A stretch of 19,739 nucleotides of DNA from Magnetococcales bacterium (GTDB lineage Bacteria > Pseudomonadota > Magnetococcia > Magnetococcales > JADGCH01): contig JADGCM010000015.1 in NCBI GenBank assembly GCA_015228995.1, positions 1 through 19,739 on the forward strand, in the 5' to 3' direction. The notes beneath the pieces were generated by a model. That model was not told the DNA's origin and did no database searches. It was given only the letters and a program-made list of their open reading frames with translations. This document shows positions 5,912 through 13,443 of the stretch, one piece after another; position 1 is the first letter of the stretch, and every line of letters starts with the position of its first letter. A program made the translations under genes and the position numbers.

Positions 5912-6748
5912 GTGCGTTGGAGTCCACTTCCAGGCGCTCTCTGCTTGCTGCGTGGTGTCGTCTTGCTAGCACGGGCGCCGCTACGGCCGTTTGTCATGGT
6001 GCCACTGCTGGTCAACTCTTTGTTGTTTGGCTTTGGCACCCTTTGGTTTTTTCGTTATTATCGGGATACCGTCCACTCAGTTGATCAATGGATTCCCAGC
6101 TGGTTGCACTGGATTAACTGGCTCAACTGGATCGAATGGTTGTTATTGCCCATATTCTTAGCGACGCTCATCACGATCGTCTCTCTGGCCTTTACCGCTG
6201 CCGCTAACCTGATCAGCGCTCCCTTTAATAGCCTATTGGCTGAAAAGGCCGAACAGCTCCTCACTGGTAGGCCCCTGCCCCCAGCAATGGACAGCTTGGC
6301 CACCGTCATTGGTAACGCGCTTCGGTCCCTGCAACATGAGCTAAAAAAACTGATTCGCATCTCCTTGTGGATGCTGATGTTGTGGCTGCTATCGTTCGTG
6401 CCAGGGCTCAACATCGCCAGCTCGGTAGTCGGTATCCTGCTGGCAAGTTGGTTGTTGGCTTGGGAATACCTTGACTTTCCGATGGGCAACCGCGGCATTC
6501 AATCCCCAGAGATTCGCCGCTACATGCGACAGGAACCGATGGTGACTCTCGGTTTCGGTCTAGCTGCCTTGGCCATGGCCATGGTACCTGGGTTAAATTT
6601 GCTCGCTGTTCCCACCGCAGTGGTCGGGGCAACCTTACTGTGGCTGGACTACCTTCAGCCTTCTTTGAGTAAAGTCACACAACCAGAAGCGTCTTCCCCA
6701 ACAGACAGGGGCACCGGGTATCTGCCGGAAAAACAGGCGTCGCAGTAG
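5912..6748 (+). CDS. cysZ: CysZ/EI24-family sulfate uptake membrane protein
   Basis: CysZ mediates sulfate entry in sulfur assimilation. The 278-residue product follows the E. coli CysZ pattern: FVMVPLLVNSLLFG (28-40), NLISAPFNSLLAEKAEQLLTG (99-119), SFVPGLN (161-167), WEYLDFPMGN (184-193) and MVPGLNLLAVPTAVVGAT (224-241), with several long hydrophobic segments. The first possible start is GTG 5912, as an in-frame stop lies at 5894-5896; no strong ribosome binding site is visible, so coupling to fmdB is likely. The last ~31 residues (248-278), polar and unlike CysZ, are encoded on the strand opposite the 3' end of purF: the two genes overlap tail to tail by 94 bp. No cys genes are adjacent. 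Confidence 0.83.
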   Translation: MRWSPLPGALCLLRGVVLLARAPLRPFVMVPLLVNSLLFGFGTLWFFRYYRDTVHSVDQWIPSWLHWINWLNWIEWLLLPIFLATLITIVSLAFTAAANLISAPFNSLLAEKAEQLLTGRPLPPAMDSLATVIGNALRSLQHELKKLIRISLWMLMLWLLSFVPGLNIASSVVGILLASWLLAWEYLDFPMGNRGIQSPEIRRYMRQEPMVTLGFGLAALAMAMVPGLNLLAVPTAVVGATLLWLDYLQPSLSKVTQPEASSPTDRGTGYLPEKQASQ

Positions 6749-8085
6749 CCACCCAGCCCGTTCACAGCCTGGTAAAGCCCTTTGATGGAGATAAAAGCCA
6801 GCGAGTCGGCACCGATGTAGGCACGCATCTCATCAACCGAATGGTTGGCAGCCAATAATTCGCGCCGCGTTGGTGTATCAATCCCGTAATAACAGGGGTA
6901 GCAGGTGGGCGGTGAGGCGATGCGGACGTGCACTTCACGCGCTCCGGCGTCACGCACCATCTTGACGATCTTACGGCTGGTTGTGCCACGCACCACCGAA
7001 TCGTCGATCAATACCACCCGTTTACCAGCGATGACCTCCGGCGTGCTATTTAGCTTGATTTTAACCCCAAAATTACGGATTGATTGCTGCGGCTCGATAA
7101 AGGTGCGGCCCACATAGTGATTACGAATGATGCCTAATTCAAAGCAGATGTCCGAGGCATAGGCAAAGCCGAGCGCTGCCGGCACCCCGGAATCGGGCAC
7201 CGGAATCACCACCTCGGCCTTGACCGGCTGTTCCTGAGCCAAGCGGGCCCCGATGCGCTTGCGCGCCTCGTAGACATTGACACCATCGATAGAGGAATCG
7301 GGACGAGCAAAATAGATGAACTCAAAAATGCAGAGATGGCGGTTTTCGCGCCCAAAAGGGAAACTCGAATGTAGACCATCGCCATCAATGACGATCATCT
7401 CCCCTGGTTCAATGTCACGGACAAATTCAGCATCGATCAGGTCCATGGCACAGGTCTCCGAAGAGATGACGTAGCCCTGATCACGCAACCGCCCCAGTGC
7501 CAACGGCCGAAAGCCGTTGGGATCACGCACCCCGATGATACAGCCCTCATTCATCGCCACCAGCGAATAGGCACCCTTGACCTGCTCCAATGCATCAATC
7601 AAGCGCTCGGAAAAGCTGGTCCGCCGCGACAACGCTGTCAGATGGACAATCACCTCGGTATCCATCGTCGATTGAAAAATCGAGCCGCGCTCCTCAAGTC
7701 GGCGCCGCATCGTCAGTGCATTAACCAGATTACCATTGTGGGCAATCGCCATCCCCCCCACCGCTGTATCGACAACCAGTGGTTGCAGGTTGCGCTGATT
7801 GGCGCTGCCTCCCGCAGTTGAGTAACGCACATGACCAATCGCTTGGGTGCCGCACAAACGTTCCATGTCCTGTTGCTTAAACACATCTGCAACCAAGCCA
7901 CGACCACGATTAATGTGCAAAATACGCTCATGGGCCGAGACAATGCCCGCCGACTCTTGGCCACGGTGCTGCAAGGCATAAAGGCCCAGATAGACCAGAT
8001 TGGCCGCTTCAGGATGGTTATAAACGCCAAAAACGCCACAAGCATCGTGGAAATGATCGTCGAGTGGATCCGTACGCAACTCCAT
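6655..8085 (-). CDS. purF: Amidophosphoribosyltransferase, [4Fe-4S] type
   Basis: PurF catalyses the first step of purine synthesis: glutamine plus PRPP gives phosphoribosylamine. The 476-residue protein has an N-terminal glutamine amidohydrolase domain, with nucleophile Cys16 after a 15-residue propeptide (MELRTDPLDDHFHDA), then QHRGQESAG (39-47) and AHNGNL (115-120). The phosphoribosyltransferase domain has the PRPP loop VVLIDDSVVRGTTS (357-370). Cys252, Cys398, Cys448 and Cys451 (CIFEF, PCYYGID, YCDAC) match the iron-sulfur ligands of Bacillus PurF; E. coli PurF has neither cluster nor propeptide. ATG 8085 has GAGGAA 5 nt upstream. Repeat copy C lies between it and prfA. Its 3' end overlaps cysZ by 94 bp. 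Confidence 0.96.
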   Translation of the reverse strand: MELRTDPLDDHFHDACGVFGVYNHPEAANLVYLGLYALQHRGQESAGIVSAHERILHINRGRGLVADVFKQQDMERLCGTQAIGHVRYSTAGGSANQRNLQPLVVDTAVGGMAIAHNGNLVNALTMRRRLEERGSIFQSTMDTEVIVHLTALSRRTSFSERLIDALEQVKGAYSLVAMNEGCIIGVRDPNGFRPLALGRLRDQGYVISSETCAMDLIDAEFVRDIEPGEMIVIDGDGLHSSFPFGRENRHLCIFEFIYFARPDSSIDGVNVYEARKRIGARLAQEQPVKAEVVIPVPDSGVPAALGFAYASDICFELGIIRNHYVGRTFIEPQQSIRNFGVKIKLNSTPEVIAGKRVVLIDDSVVRGTTSRKIVKMVRDAGAREVHVRIASPPTCYPCYYGIDTPTRRELLAANHSVDEMRAYIGADSLAFISIKGLYQAVNGLGGYCDACFSGRYPVPLSVGEDASGCVTLLKEG

Positions 8086-8112
8086 GCCAATTCCTCTCTG
8101 TAACAGACTTTA

Positions 8113-8171
8113 TCACCCCTCACCCCCCGACCCCCTCCCCCACAAGGGGAGAGGGGAAGGCATGAAGCGGC
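8113..8171 (+). repeat. Dispersed GC-rich hairpin repeat, copy C (between prfA and purF)
   Basis: It contains CCCCTCACCCCCCGA, then CCCCCTCCCCCACAAGGGGA, GAGGGGAAGG and CATGAAGCGGC, aligned along its length with copies at 2068-2127 and 5551-5608. CCCCTC (8132-8137) style and GAGGGG arms can pair. It lies in the 143 bp gap upstream of purF, ending about 28 bp before the purF start codon, so it would be in the purF leader if transcription comes from prfA. The rest of the gap shows no clear promoter. Confidence 0.82.
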
Positions 8172-8228
8172 CAGGAGTAAGGGATGCGAAAGCCGCAAGG
8201 GACATTGTATCACCTCTTGCGGTAACCA

Positions 8229-9311
8229 TCACCCCTTTCCCATAGCCGCCAACAGGCTGGCTTGGTGATGGGAGGTCAATTCGGACAACATGGCCCCGAT
8301 ATCACCGGTCAACATCGCCTCCAGCTGATGCCAAGTGACATTAATACGATGATCTGTGACTCGGTTCTGGGGGAAGTTGTAAGTACGGATGCGTTCGGAT
8401 CGATCCCCAGAGCCTACTTGGCTGCGCCGTTCTTGTGAACGTTCTTGGGCGGCGGACTGTTGTTCGAGGTCGTAAAGACGCGCCCGTAGTACCTTCATCG
8501 CCTTCGCTTTGTTTTTGTGCTGCGATTTTTCGTCCTGACAAATCACCACTAAACCAGTCGGAATGTGGGTGATGCGTACCGCAGAGTCGGTGGTATTAAC
8601 ACTCTGACCACCCGGACCAGAAGAACGATAGACATCAATACGCAGCTCTCTATCGTCAATTTGAATATCGACATCGTCCGCCTCCGGGAGAATCGCCACA
8701 GTACAAGCCGAAGTGTGGATACGCCCCCCGGCTTCGGTAACCGGTACCCGTTGCACCCGATGCACCCCAGACTCGAATTTTAGGGTCGAATAAGCACGAT
8801 CACCGGTGATCATTGCTACTACCTCCTTAAAACCACCGATAGCGGTGGGACTGGAGGAGAGAATTTCCAGCCGCCATTGCTGCGCTTCCACGAAGCGGCT
8901 GTACATACGAAACAGTTCGGCAGCGAATAAGGCCGCCTCTTCACCACCGGTACCGGCCCGCACCTCCAGAATGACATTCTTGCCATCGTTGGGGTCGCTT
9001 GGTAACAGCAGAATTTGCAACTGCTGGTATTGCTGCTGTAACTGTTCTTTGAGAAGCTCGTGTTCTTGCCGCGCCAATTCACGCAACTCCTGGTCGTGAC
9101 TGCTTTCTCGCATCATCGCTTCGGATTCTTGTGACTGCTGCTCCAATCGGCAGTAAAACTGGTAAGCTTCAACGACCGGATCCAGGCCGGCAAACTCGCG
9201 ACTCAATTGAGCATACTGCTCCTGATCGTTCATGACACCGGCGGAACCGAGCAAAGCATGTAACTCGGCGTGACGTCGGACCATCATTTGTAACTGGTCT
9301 AATAAAGACAT
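8229..9311 (-). CDS. prfA: Peptide chain release factor 1
   Basis: RF1 ends translation at UAA and UAG. The 360-residue length is standard. The N-terminal helical domain (about 1-105) precedes the decoding region with HRVQRVPVTEAGGRIHTS; the codon-reading tripeptide is P-V-T at 190-192 where P-A-T is usual in RF1. The peptidyl-hydrolysis loop is GGQ at 234-236 (SSGPGGQSVNTTDSAVRITH). ATG 9311 lies 13 bp after the methyltransferase stop and has only a distant GAGGG, so coupling is likely. In most Proteobacteria prfA follows hemA directly and prmC follows prfA; here a methyltransferase gene intervenes and no prmC follows. Confidence 0.97.
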   Translation of the reverse strand: MSLLDQLQMMVRRHAELHALLGSAGVMNDQEQYAQLSREFAGLDPVVEAYQFYCRLEQQSQESEAMMRESSHDQELRELARQEHELLKEQLQQQYQQLQILLLPSDPNDGKNVILEVRAGTGGEEAALFAAELFRMYSRFVEAQQWRLEILSSSPTAIGGFKEVVAMITGDRAYSTLKFESGVHRVQRVPVTEAGGRIHTSACTVAILPEADDVDIQIDDRELRIDVYRSSGPGGQSVNTTDSAVRITHIPTGLVVICQDEKSQHKNKAKAMKVLRARLYDLEQQSAAQERSQERRSQVGSGDRSERIRTYNFPQNRVTDHRINVTWHQLEAMLTGDIGAMLSELTSHHQASLLAAMGKG

Positions 9312-9324
9312 ATCAACCCAACCC

Positions 9325-10005
9325 TCACGAGGACCTTTTTCTGGCGACTATATTCCAATAGGCTAACTTCTCCTCAGATACTGGAATTTCCGTCATGACC
9401 AAACTATGTTGCAGCGAGAGGATCTCAAAATCCTGGAACAGATCAAGTAGGTGCATTTTATCCGAGAAGTGGACTTTACCCGTATCAAAAAATGGTCCAT
9501 CGTGGTACCCCATGCGGGTCCAATCGTCCTCAGCAGGATGGCCCCTGGTAAATTCGCTGCATTGGACGGAAAACCAGCCAATACCGTAGTAAACACCTCC
9601 CGGCATCATTTCCTGATGGATGAGCCCCAAGCCACGGCGGATGTCTTGTTCCGTGTTGTGGGTCATCGAACTTCTATCGACGATGATATCAAACGGACCT
9701 TGAACAGGCATCGTGGTAGTAAAGTCAGCCACAAAAAAGCGATCTTGCCAGGCAGTAAACCGAGAGCGCAGCCGCGCAATCACCGCTTCACTGCCATCGA
9801 TCCCGCAATAGCTCACCCCAAATTTTTGAAAAAAAGGCACATTGGCCCCTGCCCCACAGCCAATCTCCAACACCCGCGTATTGGCACCAGCCGCCAATTT
9901 AGCCGCAGAATGCCTCATGGCACAGGAGACTAAATCCGACCAGGGCCAGACGCTCGCATGGGTGTTCTCGACATACCGACGCTCCCATTCCGGCGAAAAA
10001 ACCAT
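9325..10005 (-). CDS. Class I SAM-dependent methyltransferase, substrate unknown
   Basis: The 226-residue product has a Rossmann methyltransferase core: motif I VLEIGCGAGANVPFF (45-59), the acidic end of strand two in GIDGSEAV (68-75), FFVADF (90-95) and motif IV FDIIVDRSSMTH (105-116). The C-terminal half contains WFSVQCSEFTRGHP and FHSD-like segments I cannot assign. It is not PrmC, the RF1 methyltransferase, because the NPPY catalytic motif is absent. ATG 10005 has a good AGGAGATAGGAA upstream. It sits between hemA and prfA, in the same direction, 86 bp after hemA and 13 bp before prfA. This looks like an insertion into a normally tight pair. Confidence 0.8.
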   Translation of the reverse strand: MVFSPEWERRYVENTHASVWPWSDLVSCAMRHSAAKLAAGANTRVLEIGCGAGANVPFFQKFGVSYCGIDGSEAVIARLRSRFTAWQDRFFVADFTTTMPVQGPFDIIVDRSSMTHNTEQDIRRGLGLIHQEMMPGGVYYGIGWFSVQCSEFTRGHPAEDDWTRMGYHDGPFFDTGKVHFSDKMHLLDLFQDFEILSLQHSLVMTEIPVSEEKLAYWNIVARKRSS

Positions 10006-10091
10006 TTCCTATCTCCTCTCCCTGCTACCAAATGCCCGCGATCTTTGAGGGTATCAGATTTTACGTTAAAAATGAAGCATCAAAGGCCAAA

Positions 10092-11384
10092 TCAGTCCGT
10101 TCCGTCTGCTGGGTCTGGGGTTACGTAAAGTTTAAATACCTTACGCACAGCTGTGACATAAAGATCTCCCTCTTCTCCATTAGCCATCTGGCGCAGCTGC
10201 GTCATCGGGGTATGCAGCAATTTATTCATCAAAAGCCGACTCCACGCGTCTAATCGTTGTCGTTGTAGAGGTGTTAGATCCGCCCACTCGCGCAATAAAC
10301 GGTCAAACTCCTGGTCGCGCAGCTCATGAAACTGCTGCCGCAACGCCGCAATGGTGGGAGCGACCCCAAGATTGCTCAACCAATTAAGAAACTCAGGCAC
10401 CTCTTCGTCGACAATAATTTCTGCTTGGGTGGCCGCTTGGTAACGCTCACTGAGGTGATGATTGACCATCTGCTGCAGATCGTCGATGTCGTACAAAAAC
10501 ACATTGTCCATGTCGGCGATATGGGGGTCGATGTCGCGTGGCACCGCAATATCGATAAAAAACAGCGGCCGTTGTTTGCGTTTTTTCAGAGCTGCTTTAA
10601 CCATAGCAGGCGTCACCAAATGGTGCGGCGCCCCTGTCGAAGATAAGATGATGTCGGCGCGATCCAACTGGCTTGCCAGTTCCTCCAAAGGAAAGGCCTC
10701 GCCTGCGAACAACGCTGCCAAATCTTCAGCACGACTCAGGGTACGGTTGGTGACCAGCACCCGTTTGACGCCGTTAGTTACTAGGTGACGGGCGGCCAAT
10801 TCACACATCTCCCCGGCACCAATAAGCAGACAGACACTGTCTGTCAGCTGTCCGAAGATGCGCCGTGCCAGAGAAACGGCGGTCGAGGCAATGGACACCG
10901 CCTGCTCGGCAATGGCCGTCTCGTTACGAATACGCTTCGCAACATGAAAGACGTACTGAAAATATCGCTGCAAAACACGGCCAACACTACCGACGGCAAC
11001 CGCTTGTTGGAAGGCCTGTTTCATCTGACCAAGAATCTGCGCCTCACCCACCACCATGGAGTCCAGACTAGCCGCCACCCGAAAGCCATGCCGAATCGCC
11101 TGGGTATGGGTGTGGATATACAGGTAGGGGGACAGAGCATCCGCTGCCATACGCTGCAACGACGCTAACCAAGCCACTAACGTGCCAACATCCCTTTCAA
11201 CCTGTTGACCTACCGCATAAATCTCGACTCGATTGCACGTTGACAGCAACACCACCTCGCTAATACCCGGCTGCCGCAACAGCTCGCGCAGCGGCTCGGC
11301 CACCTCCTCTGGCACCAAGGCAAAGCGTTCTCGGATGTGGATCGGTGCCGTCTTGTGGCTGAGGCCAACAACAATCAGTTCCAT
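10092..11384 (-). CDS. hemA: Glutamyl-tRNA reductase
   Basis: HemA reduces glutamyl-tRNA(Glu) with NADPH to glutamate-1-semialdehyde, the committed step of haem synthesis by the C5 route. The 430-residue protein starts MELIVVGLSHKTAPI and has LLSTCNRVEIY with catalytic Cys50, His99, SMVVGEAQILGQ (109-120), the NADPH-binding LIGAGEM (187-193) and the C-terminal dimerisation domain (about 320-420). ATG 11384 opens the minus-strand run hemA-methyltransferase-prfA-purF. The 180 bp gap upstream holds a perfect inverted repeat at 11447-11468 over a plausible promoter. Sharing transcription with prfA is a known theme, as both use tRNA or translation resources. Confidence 0.96.
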   Translation of the reverse strand: MELIVVGLSHKTAPIHIRERFALVPEEVAEPLRELLRQPGISEVVLLSTCNRVEIYAVGQQVERDVGTLVAWLASLQRMAADALSPYLYIHTHTQAIRHGFRVAASLDSMVVGEAQILGQMKQAFQQAVAVGSVGRVLQRYFQYVFHVAKRIRNETAIAEQAVSIASTAVSLARRIFGQLTDSVCLLIGAGEMCELAARHLVTNGVKRVLVTNRTLSRAEDLAALFAGEAFPLEELASQLDRADIILSSTGAPHHLVTPAMVKAALKKRKQRPLFFIDIAVPRDIDPHIADMDNVFLYDIDDLQQMVNHHLSERYQAATQAEIIVDEEVPEFLNWLSNLGVAPTIAALRQQFHELRDQEFDRLLREWADLTPLQRQRLDAWSRLLMNKLLHTPMTQLRQMANGEEGDLYVTAVRKVFKLYVTPDPADGTD

Positions 11385-11439
11385 CGTCTTTTAATGTGTA
11401 CAATAAGGCCTGTTTCGAGAGAAATCGCAAGGGCCGCTT

Positions 11440-11468
11440 ATAATGCTTGATTATCCTGTCATAATCAA
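11440..11468 (-). promoter_or_regulatory. Possible hemA promoter
   Basis: On the minus strand TTGATT (11463-11468) and CATTAT (11440-11445) are 17 bp apart, each matching four of six consensus bases. It would start transcription about 45-50 nt before the hemA ATG. The -35 box is part of the inverted repeat at 11447-11468. On the plus strand a perfect TATAAT occurs at 11439-11444 but has no good -35 box. Confidence 0.35.
11447..11468. promoter_or_regulatory. Perfect inverted repeat, candidate operator between hemA and the divergent gene
   Basis: TTGATTAT (11447-11454) and ATAATCAA (11461-11468) form perfect 8 bp arms around CCTGTC. Its place in a divergent intergenic region, over a possible hemA -35 box, suggests a site for a dimeric regulator. 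The half-sites TTGAT/ATCAA equal FNR/Anr half-sites, but the spacing between them is 12 bp, not the 4 bp of an FNR box, so the regulator is unknown. Confidence 0.5.
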
Positions 11469-11564
11469 TGCCCATGTTGGTAGTTGGCGAGCGCTAGGTT
11501 GCACCTATCTCAAAGAATAGCTACAATCGCGGCATCGCTACATTACAACCGTTCAGGAGACACT

Positions 11565-12266
11565 ATGAACAACGAGCAAATACTTGAAATTGCAGCTTGG
11601 CGTTTCGTGACGGAGTTGGTTCGTCGCTTTCCCGACCGATTCCGAATTATTCGCACTCATCCAGGGGGAGGTCAGTATGATTGCCTGGACTTGGTCGATT
11701 ACCAATCACAACCAAAAATGGTATTGAGTATTAACATCGAAGGCAGCATCCACGTCCATGACTTAACCCCATCCAACCAGGGAAGGTGGTCTAAGCTGGT
11801 GTTCGAGAAGCATCCGCGAGCTGTGCTTGACCACCTGTGCAAGGTAATACAGGTGGAGCCACCCAAACAATCGCCTCCATCGACTCCGGCGGTGATCAGC
11901 TATCGATTTATTGCCACGTTCCTCAGCCACGCCGCCTTTGGCCTTAAAAAACGGTGGCAGTGCGTCAATGGCTACCTTGATAGTTCCGGGATGTGCGGTG
12001 GTCCACGAGACGAATGGTTCAAGCAATTTCCGCAAACCACATCGTATCGACAAAACAAATTACCAAACGATGTGCTGGGTCAGCCCGAGTACCGTTTCTG
12101 GTTTTTGGTAGAAGACGGTAAACCCAGGCTATGCCTGGAAGACAGCGGCACCCTATTCCGAGAGGATGGCTCCATTGTGGACATTGCCAAGCTCTACCTC
12201 CAACAGTCCCTACCCAGACGGATTTGGCCACTGATCATTCAAACCGCTGCCGATTTGCTGCCGTAA
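11565..12266 (+). CDS. Uncharacterised protein with HPGGGQYDC motif (tentatively TY-Chap2-like)
   Basis: The 233-residue soluble protein has no signal peptide or membrane segment. ATG 11565 is preceded by AGGAGA at 5 nt spacing, so the open frame upstream is not used. The N-terminus AAWRFVTELVRRFPDRF followed by HPGGGQYDCLDLV (32-44) resembles, from memory, actinobacterial proteins labelled TY-Chap2 putative peptide chaperones, linked by comparative genomics to conflict or peptide-handling systems. The C-terminal half, with DSSGMCGGPRDEWF, is not recognised. It diverges from hemA and converges on the PD-(D/E)XK gene, with 6 bp between the stops. The family link is a recollection, not a search result. 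Being a real gene is well supported by its ribosome binding site and full-length open frame. Confidence 0.6.
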   Translation: MNNEQILEIAAWRFVTELVRRFPDRFRIIRTHPGGGQYDCLDLVDYQSQPKMVLSINIEGSIHVHDLTPSNQGRWSKLVFEKHPRAVLDHLCKVIQVEPPKQSPPSTPAVISYRFIATFLSHAAFGLKKRWQCVNGYLDSSGMCGGPRDEWFKQFPQTTSYRQNKLPNDVLGQPEYRFWFLVEDGKPRLCLEDSGTLFREDGSIVDIAKLYLQQSLPRRIWPLIIQTAADLLP

Positions 12267-12272
12267 CGTGTT

Positions 12273-13400
12273 TCACCCCTTATGCAATTCGTCGATCACC
12301 CACTGATACACATCAAAAAACTGATTCAGTGATGCCTCGTTCTGAAGGACAGCCAAAGAGAACGGTGGCCAAGCAGCAGTATCCTTGATTTTTTCCTCCT
12401 CGATTTTGATACCATCAATCGCGTTGATTTTTTTAAAAAGTAGGTACCGATTTTCATGATCAGGAGGAAATGGAAAGGGGACATAGACGACCCCGGTCGA
12501 GTAAATATAAAAAGGTTTTATTGCCTTGCCATCACGTTTGATAACGCCTGCTACACTGCCATTTTCCTTGCCGCTTCCCCAGCTAAGTTCATCTGAATTG
12601 CGCCTCATCCAGTCGATCATACGTTTGGCAATGGCCGCAATCTCACCCCCCTTATTCTCATTGAGAAGATTCAAGAAGGATTCTTCATCCCACTGTTTCT
12701 TAGCAGAACGACCTTCTTGCTTCTGCTTGGTCAGTACGGTCTGGCCAATGAGACGAGGGACCAGGGTTTGGATTCCTTGGCCAACGAACTGCTTTAGTTC
12801 CACAGCGATCACATCTACCCGCGCCATTTGCTCATTGAGAAACTCGACCACTCGCTGCAATTCAGCCGGGATTTGGTCTGCCAGAAACACCAATCGAATG
12901 CGCCCAGAGCGCAAATTGCTGTCTACCGCATTCCAGAAAACCCCCGGATCGTTATTGCCCCCCTGATCAAGAAATCTAGCCAGAACAGCATCCGGATCCT
13001 CATGACGCATTTTGCAGGTTGCCTCAAAACAACCTCTCATCATTTCGGTAGGCCAGTAAACGATACCATTTGCAGCATAATCGAGCATTTGCCCAACCAC
13101 CTCCCGACGTATGCGGGTGTCACTGCTCCGTTTGACCTCTACCAATGTCGGGATCCCGTCCTGGTCGACAAACAGGTGATCTAAAGACCAGCGATTCGAC
13201 CCATCTGCTTCACCTGGAACAGCCATTTCCCGACTAATCAGCAACCAACGACGGGGGCAAGCTGGACTTATCTGGTCTCCAGCCAACAGTTCAGGATAGC
13301 GTTCAACCAAGGTTTGGAGCGAATCTTCGCTTTCGTAAGACCGCTCCTGCATGCCTCTCAGCAAGCCATCCTCTCCGAGTAAGTATATCGATTCAGACAT
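12273..13400 (-). CDS. PD-(D/E)XK nuclease-superfamily-like protein
   Basis: The 375-residue protein carries a restriction-endonuclease-like core near the N-terminus: SLQTLVERYPELLAG (27-41) helix, then DHLFVDQDGIPTLVEVKRS with Asp74, Glu88 and Lys90 (D-x13-E-x-K), followed by a helix containing Gln104-MLDY. This resembles the catalytic pattern of NucS/DUF91-type nucleases and uncharacterised stand-alone proteins. The rest (about 120-375) is not recognised; it includes a Lys/Gln/Glu-rich stretch near 225-240 and an aromatic C-terminus. No methyltransferase, helicase or integrase partner is adjacent. ATG 13400 has only a weak ribosome binding site. Nuclease activity is inferred from the motif alone; substrate and role are unknown. 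Confidence 0.68.
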   Translation of the reverse strand: MSESIYLLGEDGLLRGMQERSYESEDSLQTLVERYPELLAGDQISPACPRRWLLISREMAVPGEADGSNRWSLDHLFVDQDGIPTLVEVKRSSDTRIRREVVGQMLDYAANGIVYWPTEMMRGCFEATCKMRHEDPDAVLARFLDQGGNNDPGVFWNAVDSNLRSGRIRLVFLADQIPAELQRVVEFLNEQMARVDVIAVELKQFVGQGIQTLVPRLIGQTVLTKQKQEGRSAKKQWDEESFLNLLNENKGGEIAAIAKRMIDWMRRNSDELSWGSGKENGSVAGVIKRDGKAIKPFYIYSTGVVYVPFPFPPDHENRYLLFKKINAIDGIKIEEEKIKDTAAWPPFSLAVLQNEASLNQFFDVYQWVIDELHKG

Positions 13401-13443
13401 GTATAACCACTATGTAGCACATTGGATTGGTTCCCAACGTACC

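Noticed and set aside
9325..10005. PrmC, the RF1 glutamine methyltransferase
   Set aside because: It lacks the NPPY motif and the N-terminal helical domain, although it sits beside prfA.
11447..11468. Canonical FNR/Anr box at hemA
   Set aside because: Half-sites TTGAT and ATCAA are 12 bp apart rather than 4, so it does not fit the consensus.
11565..13400. A complete restriction-modification or toxin-antitoxin system
   Set aside because: No DNA methyltransferase, helicase or small antitoxin is present, and the two genes are convergent rather than in one operon.
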